From: Sphingomonas sp. RIT328
GTDB taxonomy: Bacteria > Pseudomonadota > Alphaproteobacteria > Sphingomonadales > Sphingomonadaceae
DNA length: 57,591 nt
Direction of reading: 5' to 3'
Assembly: GCF_000632225.1 (NCBI RefSeq)
Contig: NZ_JFYV01000020.1
Span: forward strand, 1 to 57,591
A program made the translations under genes and the position numbers. Every line of letters starts with the position of its first letter. The stretch's first letter is position 1. Positions 49,582 through 57,591 of this stretch are shown in pieces. Under the pieces are notes generated by a model. It was not told the origin of the DNA, made no database searches, and saw only the letters and a list, made by a program, of their open reading frames with translations.

Positions 49582-49610
49582 TTGCCCTTTTCGCGACAAG
49601 GCGGTAGAGG
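49582..49610 (+). promoter_or_regulatory. Candidate promoter of tRNA-Trp
   Basis: TTGCCC (49582-49587) and TAGAGG (49605-49610) are spaced by 17 bases, and the tRNA begins 12 bases after the -10 box. This is a fair but not strong match. Confidence 0.4.
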
Positions 49611-49622
49611 CCGCGGCGCTGC

Positions 49623-49698
49623 AGGAGTGTAGCTCAGTTGGTAGAGCATCGGTCTCCAAAACCGAGGGCCCACGGTTCGAGTCCGTGCACTCCTGCCA
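49623..49698 (+). tRNA. tRNA-Trp (anticodon CCA), CCA end encoded
   Basis: The acceptor stem aggagtg pairs with cactcct. The D arm is gctcagttggtagagc. The anticodon stem tcggt/accga carries loop ctccaaa with anticodon cca at 49656-49658. The T arm is cacgg-ttcgagt-ccgtg, and the terminal CCA is encoded. A tRNA-Trp ahead of secE-nusG is a common bacterial arrangement. Confidence 0.97.
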
Positions 49699-49797
49699 GT
49701 CTTTCCAAGCATATGTTCCTATGTGCTTGATGTGACACAATGAAATTTTTGTCACTCGACCGGTGACGTCCGCGACCAGCCTGCTATATAGCGCCGC

Positions 49798-49941
49798 ATG
49801 GACGAGGCTACGCGATTTACGCTTGTTTATGGCATCATCGGCATCCTGCTTCTGGTGGGAATACCGATGCTGATCGTATATCTGCGGCGCCGCAAGCGCG
49901 AGAAACTGCGCCGTCGCGGCATCAAGACCTACGGCCATTGA
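49798..49941 (+). CDS. Small single-span membrane protein, possibly leaderless
   Basis: The 47-residue product begins MDEATRFTLVYGIIGILLLV. One hydrophobic span (about 8-30) is followed by a strongly basic tail (RRRKREKLRRRG) ending KTYGH, which predicts the C-terminus in the cytoplasm. No family was recognised. A TATATA box (49785-49790), inside the palindrome gctatatagc, lies only seven bases before the ATG. The transcript would then start at or next to the start codon, without a ribosome-binding site. It lies between tRNA-Trp and secE on the same strand. Confidence 0.6.
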   Translation: MDEATRFTLVYGIIGILLLVGIPMLIVYLRRRKREKLRRRGIKTYGH

Positions 49942-49984
49942 TCGTCCCGGCGCCGCCGTCGCGCGCCGCATCTCCCCCTAAGAC

Positions 49985-50013
49985 TTGCCTTTGCTGCCCC
50001 GCGCGGCTATCTG
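49985..50013 (+). promoter_or_regulatory. Candidate sigma-70 promoter of secE-nusG
   Basis: TTGCCT (49985-49990) and TATCTG (50008-50013) are 17 bases apart, giving a leader of about 110 bases before the secE GTG. It lies in the gap after the small membrane protein. Confidence 0.45.
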
Positions 50014-50131
50014 CGCAGGCCATCCGACAGCGAGGACGGGCCATGCCGGTTCCCCACATCAGGGGAAGCGGCGCCGGGCTTATGTCTGGAGCGATACGGA
50101 TTTTCGCAATTCCAGCGGGTTTTGAGACACA

Positions 50132-50329
50132 GTGGCGAAGACGACCCCCATCGAATTCATCCGTCAGGTGCAGGCCGAGACCAAGAAGGTCGTCTGGCCG
50201 ACCCGGCGCGAGACGATCATGACGGGCGTGATGGTGGTCATCATGACCACGATCCTCGCCTTGTTCTTCCTCGGCGTCGACACGTTCTTCAACGCGGTCG
50301 TCCAGGCGCTGCTCAAGCTCGCGAAGTAA
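50132..50329 (+). CDS. secE: Protein translocase subunit SecE
   Basis: The 65-residue single-span form has FIRQVQAETKKVVWPTRRET, the conserved amphipathic helix, then one membrane span (about 30-52). It clamps the SecY channel. The start is a GTG at 50132; the first residues MAKTTP fit the family. It lies 10 bases before nusG, the classic pair. Confidence 0.95.
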   Translation: MAKTTPIEFIRQVQAETKKVVWPTRRETIMTGVMVVIMTTILALFFLGVDTFFNAVVQALLKLAK

Positions 50330-50339
50330 GGGTTTTTAG

Positions 50340-50876
50340 ATGGCGCGCTGGTACATCATTCACGCCTATTCGGGCTTTGAGGGCAAGGTCCGCGACGCGA
50401 TCATGGCCGAGGCGACGCGGCTCGGCCTCGAACAGCTCGTCGAGCAGATCGAAGTGCCGACCGAGACGGTGACCGAGGCGCGCCGCGGCAAGAAGATCGC
50501 GGTCGAGCGCAAGTTCATGCCCGGCTATGTCCTCGCCAAGCTCAACATGAACGACGACGTCTACCACCTCGTCAAGAATACGCCCAAGGTGACCGGCTTC
50601 CTCGGCAGCATGGGCAAGCCGCAGGCGATCAGCGAGGCGGAAGCCGCGCGGATGCTCAACAGCAAGGAAGAGGCCGCCGCCGCGCCGAAGACCAAGGTCA
50701 AGGTCGATTACGAGATCGGCGACGCGGTCAAGGTGCTCGAAGGTCCGTTCGCCAGCTTCAACGGCATCGTCGAGGAACTCGATTTCGACAAGTCGAAGGT
50801 CAAGGTGTCGGTATCGATCTTCGGCCGCGCCACGCCGGTCGAGCTCGATTTCGAACAGGTCGAGCGCTCCAAGTAA
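50340..50876 (+). CDS. nusG: Transcription elongation/antitermination factor NusG
   Basis: The 178-residue product has the NGN domain (MARWYIIHAYSGFEGKVRDA, the ERKFMPGYVLAKLNM segment) and a C-terminal KOW domain (GDAVKVLEGPFASFNGIVEE). NusG binds RNA polymerase and couples to Rho or S10. A terminator follows 26 bases after the stop and rplK is not next, so this two-gene unit is closed off from the rplK-rpoBC genes it usually precedes. Confidence 0.97.
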   Translation: MARWYIIHAYSGFEGKVRDAIMAEATRLGLEQLVEQIEVPTETVTEARRGKKIAVERKFMPGYVLAKLNMNDDVYHLVKNTPKVTGFLGSMGKPQAISEAEAARMLNSKEEAAAAPKTKVKVDYEIGDAVKVLEGPFASFNGIVEELDFDKSKVKVSVSIFGRATPVELDFEQVERSK

Positions 50877-50902
50877 GCGGACAGCGATCCACGCGACGAC
50901 GA

Positions 50903-50931
50903 GGCCGGGGCGGCGACGCTCCGGCCTTTTT
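50903..50931 (+). terminator. Intrinsic terminator after nusG
   Basis: ggccggggc at 50903-50911 pairs with gctccggcc at 50918-50926 (one G-T pair) across a six-base loop, followed by TTTTT. This is a clear rho-independent signal. Confidence 0.88.
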
Positions 50932-51093
50932 CGTGGGGATCGGAGTCGACCGATCGAAGGCCGGCCGGCTCCGGCGGGATCCCGCACAAGCACGCCGTCA
51001 CGCCAGCCCCGCTCCGGCATCCACCGCTCCGCAGGAGCGAATACCCCGCAATTCCGGCCCATGGCGGGGACCGCAAAGGCCCCTCGAACGCGA

Positions 51094-51294
51094 CTCCTCC
51101 GCGCCTCCGCGCGAACCAAGACCCGCTGCTTGGCTTGCGAGCGGCTAAACGATCACGCGAAGACGCAAAGGAGAATGGGTTCACGCGGAGGCGCGGAGAT
51201 GTCGTGCGGTCTGCGGCTGCGAAAACTGAGACGGAGCGCGAAGAGGTGCCTCACCCTCTTCGCGTCTTCGCGTCTTCGCGCCTTCGCGCGAATC
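51094..51294. repeat. Cluster of type 1 and type 2 repeat ends, interleaved
   Basis: In order: ctcctccgcgcctccgcgcg (type 1 right end, 51094), tcacgcgaagacgcaaagg (type 2 left end, 51153), ttcacgcggaggcgcggag followed by atgtcg (type 1 left end, 51180) and cctcttcgcgtcttcgcg with further cttcgcg units (type 2 right end, 51255). These are the same sequences as at 2318-2606, in a different arrangement. They fill most of the gene-free stretch 50932-51333 between nusG and the threonine aldolase gene. Confidence 0.7.
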
Positions 51295-51333
51295 ACCTGC
51301 GGCGTCAGCCGCCCGCCAGCCGCTCCCCGCCCC

Positions 51334-52404
51334 CTAGGCGTCCGCCAGCACCCGTGCCTCGGCTGGCTCCGCTACGCCCGCCACCGCGCGCAGATCGGCG
51401 ATCAGCTCGTCCACCCGTGCCGGGTCGGCGTCCCAAGCGAACATGAAGCGCGCGCCGCCACCGATGAAGGTGTAGAACTTCCATCCCCGCGCGCGCAGCC
51501 CGTCGAGCATTGCGTCCGGCGCGGTGAGAAATACGGCATTCGCCTCGACCGGGAACATCAGCGCGACGGCCGGCAGCGCCGCCACCACCGCCGCCAGCCG
51601 CTGCGCGCAGGCATTGCCGTGGCGGGCATTGTCGAGCCACGCCCCGCTTTCCAGCAGGCCGACCCAGGGCGCCGACAGGAAGCGCATCTTGGAGGCGAGC
51701 TGCCCCGCCTGTTTGCAGCGATAGTCGAAATCCTGCGCGAGGACCGGGTCGAAGAACAACACCGCCTCGCCCACCGCCATGCCGTTCTTGGTGCCGCCGA
51801 AGCACAGCACGTCGACGCCGGCGCGCCACGTCATGTCCGCCGGCGCGCAGCCCAAGGTCGCGCAGGCATGCGCGAAGCGCGCACCGTCCATGTGCAGGCG
51901 CAGGCCGAGTTCGCGGCAGACGGCGGCGATCCCCTCGATCTCGGCGATGGTATAGACCTGCCCGGTCTCGGTCGGCTGGGTGATCGTCACCACGCGCGGC
52001 TTGGGAAAATGGATGTCGGCGCGTCCGGTGGCGAGGCGGCGGATCGCCGCGGGATCGAGCTTGCCGCTCTCGGTCGGCGCGACGAGCAGCTTCGATCCGT
52101 TCGAGAAGAACTCGGGTGCGCCGCATTCGTCGGTCTCGACATGCGCCTGCGCCGAGCAGATCACGCTATGGTAGGATTGGCAGAGCGAGGCGAGCGCGAG
52201 CGAATTGGCGGCGGTGCCGTTGAACGCGAAGAACACCTCGCATTCGGTCTCGAACAGGGTGCGGAAGGCATCGGCGGCGGCCTGCGTCCAGTCGTCGTCG
52301 CCATAGGCGCTGGCGGAACCGCGATTCGCCTGTTCCATCGCCGCCCAGGCTTGCGGGCAGATACCGGCATAATTGTCGCTGGCGAATTGCTGGGCGTCGG
52401 TCAC
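51334..52404 (-). CDS. ltaE: Low-specificity threonine aldolase
   Basis: The 356-residue pyridoxal-phosphate enzyme cleaves threonine and allothreonine to glycine and acetaldehyde. It shows FASDNYAGICPQAWAAMEQA, FNGTAANSLAL, CSAQAHVETDECGAPE, LRLHMDGARFAHA and the Schiff-base Lys206 in CFGGTKNGMAVGE. I start at the GTG at 52404 (MTDAQQFASDN). Frames open further upstream are not family-like. It is a single-gene unit, divergent from the GH84 gene across 280 bases, and its 3' end abuts the repeat cluster. Confidence 0.92.
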   Translation of the reverse strand: MTDAQQFASDNYAGICPQAWAAMEQANRGSASAYGDDDWTQAAADAFRTLFETECEVFFAFNGTAANSLALASLCQSYHSVICSAQAHVETDECGAPEFFSNGSKLLVAPTESGKLDPAAIRRLATGRADIHFPKPRVVTITQPTETGQVYTIAEIEGIAAVCRELGLRLHMDGARFAHACATLGCAPADMTWRAGVDVLCFGGTKNGMAVGEAVLFFDPVLAQDFDYRCKQAGQLASKMRFLSAPWVGLLESGAWLDNARHGNACAQRLAAVVAALPAVALMFPVEANAVFLTAPDAMLDGLRARGWKFYTFIGGGARFMFAWDADPARVDELIADLRAVAGVAEPAEARVLADA

Positions 52405-52684
52405 GTCTCGGGTCCTTCTTCGGTTGGCGGCACCGGACGGGACGACGTGATATGTGGCGTGATCCCGTGGATTGCCGGTCCGGCCACATCCCGCCACTTG
52501 CGTGGCGGCACCACCTTGCCCGGGAGCAGGTTGGTGTCGGGCGTCATCCCGACTCTTGATGCTGCGGTGCCTGTAGCCGCCCGACGGTATACGATCAAGG
52601 GGGTAAGGTCGCCGCGGGGCGGCTTGCCCGCGCGCCGACATCTGCCTAAGCCGTCATAATACCAATTGGATACCGGAGAGCAGG

Positions 52685-54625
52685 ATGATGCGACGCTTGG
52701 ACAGGATCGGCGCCCTCGCGGCGCTGACCGCAGGAATCGTCTGGAGCAACGCTGCCGCCGCCGCCGATCCGGTGACCGCGCCCGCGCTCTTCCCCGCCCC
52801 GGCCGCGCTGACGATGACCGGCGGCGCGGTGCCGCTCGGTACCGCGGCGACCCTGGTGGTCGCGCCGGGTACCGAGCCGGCGACCGTCGCGGCGATCAGC
52901 GATATCCTGTCGCAGGCCGGGGTCCGCACCCTCACCCGTGCCAAGGCGCTGCCGACGCGGCTCGATGCGACCTATGTGGTGATCGGCGGCGACGACACCG
53001 CACCGGTCCGTGCCGCGCTCGCGCGCAGCCAGGCGGCCCGCGACGATCGGGCCGAAGGCTATACGCTGACGGTGCGCGCGCTCGATCGCGGCGCGCTCGT
53101 TACGCTTGCCGGCCATGACGGCGACGGCCTGTTCCACGCCGTGCAGACGCTGCGCCAGCTCGCCACCCGCCCGCGCCTGCCGGCGCTGACCATCCGCGAT
53201 CATCCGGCGATGCCGATCCGCGGCACGATCGAGGGCTTCTACGGCAAGCCGTGGACGATGGAAGACCGCAGCCGCCACCTCGCCTTCCTCGCCACGGTCA
53301 AGGCCAATACCTATGTCTACAGCCCGAAGGACGATCCGTTCGCGCGCGACAAATGGCGCGAGGCCTATCCCGCCGCGACGCTGAGCGCGCTCGGCACGCT
53401 CGCGGCGACGGCGCGGCGCAATCACGTCGACTTCGTCTACGCGATCTCGCCGGGGCCGAGCATCTGCTTCTCCGACCCTGCCGACGCCGCGGCGCTGGAG
53501 CACAAGTTCGATGCCCTGCGCGGCATCGGCGTCACCAGTTTCTACGTCGCGCTCGACGACATCGAATATACCAAGTGGAATTGTGCGGGCGATACCGCCG
53601 CCTTCGGTCCGTCGGGCGCGCAGGCGGCGGGCGTCGCACAGGCGCGATTGCTCAACGGCGTGCAGCGCTATCTCACGGCGAAGGATGCACGCGCGCGGCC
53701 GCTGATCATGGTGCCGACCGAATATTACGACGCCAAGGAAACGCCGTACAAGGCCGCGCTGCGCCAGCACCTCGACCCGCGGATCGTCGTGCAATGGACC
53801 GGCACCGACGTGGTGCCGCCGGCGATCTCGATCCCCGATGCCAAGGCGGCGACCAAGGCGTTCGGCCGCAAGACGCTGCTGTGGGACAATTACCCGGTCA
53901 ACGACTATGCGCAGACCACCGGCCGGCTGCTGCTCGCGCCTTATGCGCGGCGAGAGGCGGGCCTGTCGGGCGAGCTAACCGGCATCCTTTCCAACCCGAT
54001 GAACCAGGAAACGCCGAGCCGCGTCGCGGTGACCGGCGTCGCCGCCTTCGGCTGGAACGACACCGATTATGACGCCACGCTCACCTGGCATGCCGCGGCG
54101 CGCGCGCTCGCCGGCGGCGACGCGCAGGCGACCGCGGCGCTGCTGCTGTTCTTCGACACCCAGCATATCGCGCCGACCTTCGGCAGCCAGCCGTGGCAGG
54201 AGCAGGCGCCGCAGCTCAAGGCGCTGCTCGATCACGTCCGCGAGACGATCGCCGGCGGCGATGCCGCCGCGCGGCAGGCGGCGATCGGGGCATTGGCCGA
54301 GCGTGCCGATGCGCTCGCCGGCGCGGCCGACATCATCCGCGCCGGCACGGTCGATCCCGGTTTCGCCGCACAGGCCAAGCCGTGGCTCGATGCGCTGCCG
54401 CTATGGGGCCGGGCGCTCCAGCTCACCGCCGCCGGCCTCGCCGCGGCGGATCATGGCGACGCCGCCGCGCCCCGCTATTTCGCCGAAGCGCGTGCGCTCG
54501 CCACGCAGGCCGCGGCGATCCGGACGATCCCCGGCGCGACCCGCTTCGACGGCCCCGTGCGCATCGCCGACGGCGTGCTCGACCGCTTCATCTCCGACGC
54601 GCCGGGGCTGATCGCCGCGGAGTGA
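52685..54625 (+). CDS. Exported GH84 beta-N-acetylglucosaminidase
   Basis: The 646-residue product has a signal peptide (residues 1-27), an N-terminal GH20b-like domain (about 30-170) and the GH84 catalytic barrel. The barrel shows RGTIEGFYGKPW (179-190), YSPKDDP, ISPGPSICFSDP and the two neighbouring catalytic aspartates Asp291-Asp292 in VALDDIEYTKWN. LLWDNYPVNDYA and GFGWND-like AFGWNDTDYD complete the family pattern. A helical C-terminal domain follows. GH84 enzymes release terminal N-acetylglucosamine from glycans by substrate-assisted catalysis, as in clostridial NagJ/hyaluronidase and O-GlcNAcase. The 280-base upstream gap should hold its promoter. Confidence 0.92.
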   Translation: MMRRLDRIGALAALTAGIVWSNAAAAADPVTAPALFPAPAALTMTGGAVPLGTAATLVVAPGTEPATVAAISDILSQAGVRTLTRAKALPTRLDATYVVIGGDDTAPVRAALARSQAARDDRAEGYTLTVRALDRGALVTLAGHDGDGLFHAVQTLRQLATRPRLPALTIRDHPAMPIRGTIEGFYGKPWTMEDRSRHLAFLATVKANTYVYSPKDDPFARDKWREAYPAATLSALGTLAATARRNHVDFVYAISPGPSICFSDPADAAALEHKFDALRGIGVTSFYVALDDIEYTKWNCAGDTAAFGPSGAQAAGVAQARLLNGVQRYLTAKDARARPLIMVPTEYYDAKETPYKAALRQHLDPRIVVQWTGTDVVPPAISIPDAKAATKAFGRKTLLWDNYPVNDYAQTTGRLLLAPYARREAGLSGELTGILSNPMNQETPSRVAVTGVAAFGWNDTDYDATLTWHAAARALAGGDAQATAALLLFFDTQHIAPTFGSQPWQEQAPQLKALLDHVRETIAGGDAAARQAAIGALAERADALAGAADIIRAGTVDPGFAAQAKPWLDALPLWGRALQLTAAGLAAADHGDAAAPRYFAEARALATQAAAIRTIPGATRFDGPVRIADGVLDRFISDAPGLIAAE

Positions 54626-54631
54626 GCGAAC

Positions 54632-54661
54632 GGAAGGCGCGGCCGCCGGGCTGCGCCTTCC
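54632..54661. terminator. Hairpin between the convergent GH84 and lipoprotein genes
   Basis: ggaaggcgc at 54632-54640 pairs exactly with gcgccttcc at 54653-54661 across 12 bases. It is placed just after the GH84 stop. No T tract follows, so it is only a likely terminator. Confidence 0.5.
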
Positions 54662-54710
54662 ATCACCAGGTGGCGGCCCTGACCGCCCCGCCCTGTATGG
54701 CATCGCGGCC

Positions 54711-55388
54711 TTACAGCTCCCCCTGATGCTTCCAACCCTCATTGGTGAGGATCAGCGTCGCATCGCGCTCCTGCGGGCCGGCGGTTTCGCGGCGGATGTC
54801 GGGGAAGATTTCGCGCACCTTCGGATTGGTCGCCCAATCCGGCAGGTCGGCGAGGTGGTAGCGGTAGCGGACCTGGGAAACCTTCATCCCGACCGCTTCG
54901 GTCGGGCCGGAATAGCGCAATATGTCGTCGATCGTCGGCGTACCGTAGCAGAAGGTCGCGCTGTCGCCGGCGCGGCGCTTGTCCCGCGCCGCCTTGCCCG
55001 CGTCGGTCAGGTCGAAGGCGATGCCGGCGACGCGCCGCGTGCCGCCGCCCGGCTGCCGCTCGTCGAACCCCTTCGGCGTCGCCGAGAGCAGGCCGGCGCT
55101 GGCCAGCGCCTCATAGGGCGCCATGTCCTCGCGCCGCTCGCGCCGTTCGGCCTCGCTCAGGTCGGGTTCGGCCGGCGATGCCAGGATGACGGGAAAATCC
55201 TGCTCGTCGTCGCTGCCGCTCCAGCCATGTTGCGGCAAGGTGATGCATGGCGGCGTCTTTGTCAAATAGTGACCGATCACGCTCATAAAGGTGTTCTTGT
55301 CGGATTCATTGAGTTTGTCGCAGCTTGTCAGCAGCAATGCCGCCGTCAGCCAAATGGTCGCAGGTCGCACGCCCTCACTCCCTAACAT
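54711..55388 (-). CDS. Lipoprotein of unknown function
   Basis: The 225-residue product has a lipoprotein signal with lipobox LLTSC (Cys23), after which the protein is polar and probably periplasmic. Stretches such as MAPYEALASAGLLSATPKGF, FDLTDAGKAA and ATFCYGTPTIDDILRYSGPT look like a winged-helix-like fold seen in other lipid-anchored unknowns, but I cannot name the family. The ATG at 55388 is used; a GTG six codons in is possible. It is convergent with GH84 and in the same direction as, and 94 bases downstream of, the histidine kinase gene. Confidence 0.7.
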   Translation of the reverse strand: MLGSEGVRPATIWLTAALLLTSCDKLNESDKNTFMSVIGHYLTKTPPCITLPQHGWSGSDDEQDFPVILASPAEPDLSEAERRERREDMAPYEALASAGLLSATPKGFDERQPGGGTRRVAGIAFDLTDAGKAARDKRRAGDSATFCYGTPTIDDILRYSGPTEAVGMKVSQVRYRYHLADLPDWATNPKVREIFPDIRRETAGPQERDATLILTNEGWKHQGEL

Positions 55389-55482
55389 AGATTATGCTTT
55401 AATATTTAACATGTTACCTATGTCAGGCCAATATCCGGCCGATTAGTACCGATAATCACTTGCATTTTCGAGACTGCACAAC

Positions 55483-57297
55483 TTACGCAATCAATTGCAC
55501 AACTGGTAGCGCAAGGGTCGCGATCGCGCCGCGCCCCGACCCCTCGCTGTCGAGCCGCAGCGTGCCATCCATCGCGATCATCGCATTGGCGCTCCAGTGC
55601 AGGCCGTACCCGCCGGATTTGTGCGCCCGCGTCGAAAAGCCGCGCTGGAACAGCATCGCCCCCGTCGCCGCCGCAAACCCCTCGCCGTCGTCGCGGATCC
55701 GGCAGACGACCTGCCCGCCGGCGGTGTGGATCGTCACGCCGATACTGCCGCTGCCGCGCCCGGTCGCGGCGATCGCCTCGGCGGCATTGCCGAGCAGATT
55801 GCCGATCACCTGGCTGAGGATCACCCGGTTGGCGCACACGGGATAGTGTCCGGCAGGAAAGCTGAACGCGATCGACGCGCTGTCGGCATAGCGGGCGATC
55901 GCCGCGTTGCGCGCAACGATCTCGCCGAGGTCGCAGGCTTCGAGCGGCGGGCGTTCGTGCGCCTGCCGCTGCTGCTGGCCGATGATGTCGAGGACGTGCG
56001 TCATCGCCTCGCGGCCGATGCGCAGCTCGCCGCGCATCGTCTCGCGCGCTTCGGCCTCGGCGGCGAAGGCGGCGACGGCGAAGGCGGCGAGCCGGGCGCG
56101 GCGTTCGGCGGAGCAATCCGCCTCGCCCAGTTCGGCGAGCGCCCGCGCGACGGTGGCGCGATCGATCGGCGGCGGCTGGGCGATGCCCTGGCCGAGGATC
56201 GTGCTGATCGGGGTCAGCGCGTTGCGGACGTTGTGCATCACCGCCACCGCGCTCTCGCTGCGGCCGAGCGCGAAGCCCTGCGCCTCGACCTGTTCGCGCA
56301 AGCCCTCGAGCTGCGCGAGCATCGCGTCGAGGCTGCGGCCGAGCGAGCCGAATTCGTCGCGCCGCGCGGCGTCGTCGAACCGCGTGATCACCCCCGAGGC
56401 GCGCACCTGCTCCATATGCCGTTCCACCCGCCGCAACGGCTGGAGGACGAGCCGTGCGATCACCCGCCGCAGGACGAGCAGCAGGATCAGCAGCAGCAGC
56501 GTCGACCCTGCCACTGCGAAGGACAGCATCCGCCGGCCGAGCAGCATCGCCTCGCGCGGCATGGCGAAGCGCGCCGCGGCGATCGTCCGCCCGTCCGCGC
56601 CGCGGATCGGCACCGCGATGTCGAGCCGGCCATGGTCCATCACGACCCGCTCGTCGCCGCGCGCGGCACGATCGATGCGCGCCGCCAGATGGAGTTGATC
56701 GGAAAGCGCCTGCCCGGTCACAAGGCGCGCCATCACGACGAATCCGCGCGCCGCGCCACGATCCTCCCGGCCACGCAACGGCGCGACGCCGAGCGCCGCG
56801 ACCTGCTCGCCGAGCCGCGCGAAGACATGGCCCGAATGGCCCTGCCCGACGATCCGCGCGAGATCGGTCCGGGTGATCGCGGTGCGCAGCGCCGCCGCGC
56901 CCGCGCCGTCGGCACCGCGCCAGCGCACATTGCGGATCGTGCCGTCGCGATCGACATAGGCGACGCCGTCGATACCGGGATCGCGCGGCACCGGCTCCCT
57001 GTCGGCGCGGCCCGTGCCAATCGCCGCATCGCCGTGCACGCGATCGCCCTGGTCGCGCGTCGCCGTTTCGACCGCGGCGGCGGCATCGGCGAGCGCGGCG
57101 TGCGTCCGTTCGACATTCGCGCGCACCGCCCTCGCCTCGAGCGCGTCGAAGCTCGGGGTGATGCCCGCCGCGAGCAGCACGGTGATGCCGATCGCCCCCG
57201 CCATGCCGACGATCGTCAGGATCAGCACCAGCTTGGCGCCAAGCGACCGCGGCGCCCGCAGCCGCCGGGCGAACCGACGCGGCATCAGCGACGCCAC
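55483..57297 (-). CDS. Orphan sensor histidine kinase with periplasmic sensor and HAMP
   Basis: The 604-residue product has span 1 at about 21-43, a periplasmic region of about 205 residues with an alpha/beta pattern (CHASE4- or double-PAS-like), span 2 at about 256-276, a HAMP linker (to about 330), a dimerisation helix with the presumed phospho-acceptor His355 in MHNVRNALTPI, and an HATPase domain (NLLGNAAEAIA, IRDDGEGF, GGYGLHWSANAM). The H-N-x-x-N context is that of the NtrB/DcuS-like phosphotransfer groups and not HisKA of the other kinase. No response regulator gene lies next to it inside the window. The signal is unknown. Confidence 0.87.
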   Translation of the reverse strand: MASLMPRRFARRLRAPRSLGAKLVLILTIVGMAGAIGITVLLAAGITPSFDALEARAVRANVERTHAALADAAAAVETATRDQGDRVHGDAAIGTGRADREPVPRDPGIDGVAYVDRDGTIRNVRWRGADGAGAAALRTAITRTDLARIVGQGHSGHVFARLGEQVAALGVAPLRGREDRGAARGFVVMARLVTGQALSDQLHLAARIDRAARGDERVVMDHGRLDIAVPIRGADGRTIAAARFAMPREAMLLGRRMLSFAVAGSTLLLLILLLVLRRVIARLVLQPLRRVERHMEQVRASGVITRFDDAARRDEFGSLGRSLDAMLAQLEGLREQVEAQGFALGRSESAVAVMHNVRNALTPISTILGQGIAQPPPIDRATVARALAELGEADCSAERRARLAAFAVAAFAAEAEARETMRGELRIGREAMTHVLDIIGQQQRQAHERPPLEACDLGEIVARNAAIARYADSASIAFSFPAGHYPVCANRVILSQVIGNLLGNAAEAIAATGRGSGSIGVTIHTAGGQVVCRIRDDGEGFAAATGAMLFQRGFSTRAHKSGGYGLHWSANAMIAMDGTLRLDSEGSGRGAIATLALPVVQLIA

Positions 57298-57591
57298 GCC
57301 GCGGGCCGGCGCGGCAGATGCGGCTTACCGCCGGTCAAACGGCGTCCTTGGCGGGGACGGGAGGCTGGCCGGGCCGCGCGGTCACGGGAGCGCGGAACAC
57401 TGCCTCTCCCGCTATCCCGCCATCCCGACACCGGCGGATTCTCTGCCTGGTCGCCGCCGTGGCCAGATGTTGCCGGACGCCTTCGAGGCTCGTGCCGAGC
57501 ACAGGGCGCGCCCCGATGGCACCGATACTCCCGCGCCGGCGAGACCTCTGCAAAACACCTTCCGTCACGCCGCTCGCACCCCGGCATCCAC
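57298..57591. other. Window end: no supported gene
   Basis: The 294 bases upstream of the histidine kinase hold short open frames on the minus strand, including one of 77 codons from 57568, but they are Arg/Ala-rich with no recognisable protein. The kinase promoter should be here. No promoter boxes of good quality were seen. Confidence 0.5.

Noticed and set aside
57335..57568. A 77-codon minus-strand frame ahead of the histidine kinase
   Set aside because: It has no recognisable sequence or convincing ribosome-binding site and an amino-acid make-up like other shadows.

Overview
The window is about 57.6 kb of GC-rich, densely packed chromosomal DNA from an alphaproteobacterium, most likely Sphingomonas or a close relative. 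Pointers to this are the TonB N-terminus, the TonB-dependent receptor of the sphingomonad/Caulobacter/Xanthomonas type, the frequent ATGA and TAATG gene overlaps, the ribosomal protein S12 with arginine at residue 88, and the protein-level match of nearly every housekeeping gene to that group. No phage, plasmid, transposase or CRISPR array was seen. All calls come from reading the sequence; no database search was run.

Left part (1-15.9 kb): a truncated tonB; an exported unknown; folB; a GNAT acetyltransferase; a three-gene run with overlaps (DUF1285, a CoA-pyrophosphatase-like Nudix hydrolase, cca); a c-di-GMP protein with intact GGDEF and EAL motifs; parC; an arylformamidase-like hydrolase overlapping kynureninase; a DUF2490 protein; a DUF4349-like lipoprotein; purC-purS-purQ; a queuosine-precursor transporter; and tRNA-Arg(UCU).

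Middle (16.1-25.2 kb): a possible phospholipid-use locus with a Tat-exported phosphocholine-specific phospholipase C, a ROK regulator, a TonB-dependent receptor and an exported glycerophosphodiesterase. A perfect palindromic terminator follows, then guaA and a small envelope protein.

Right-centre (25.3-48.4 kb): the str, S10, spc and alpha ribosomal clusters lie on the minus strand, transcribed from rpsL (48.2 kb) down to rplQ (25.3 kb), and they share the run with tuf, fusA, secY, adk and rpoA. The run is not uniform. A two-component system with its own candidate promoter, followed by a small membrane protein, sits between adk and rpsM. Terminator-like hairpins precede rplO and secY, and long structured spacers separate rpsJ/rplC, rplN/rpsQ and rpoA/rplQ. 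Candidate sigma-70 promoters are visible for rpsL and rpsM.

Right end (48.4-57.6 kb): an exported alpha/beta hydrolase; tRNA-Trp(CCA); a 47-residue membrane protein that may be translated leaderless; secE-nusG ending at a terminator, with no rplK after it; a repeat cluster; threonine aldolase; an exported GH84 beta-N-acetylglucosaminidase; an unknown lipoprotein; and an orphan histidine kinase. A family of GC-rich inverted-repeat elements occurs in three intergenic regions (2.3-2.6, 14.8-14.9 and 51.1-51.3 kb), and an unrelated inverted-repeat element lies at 31.0 kb.
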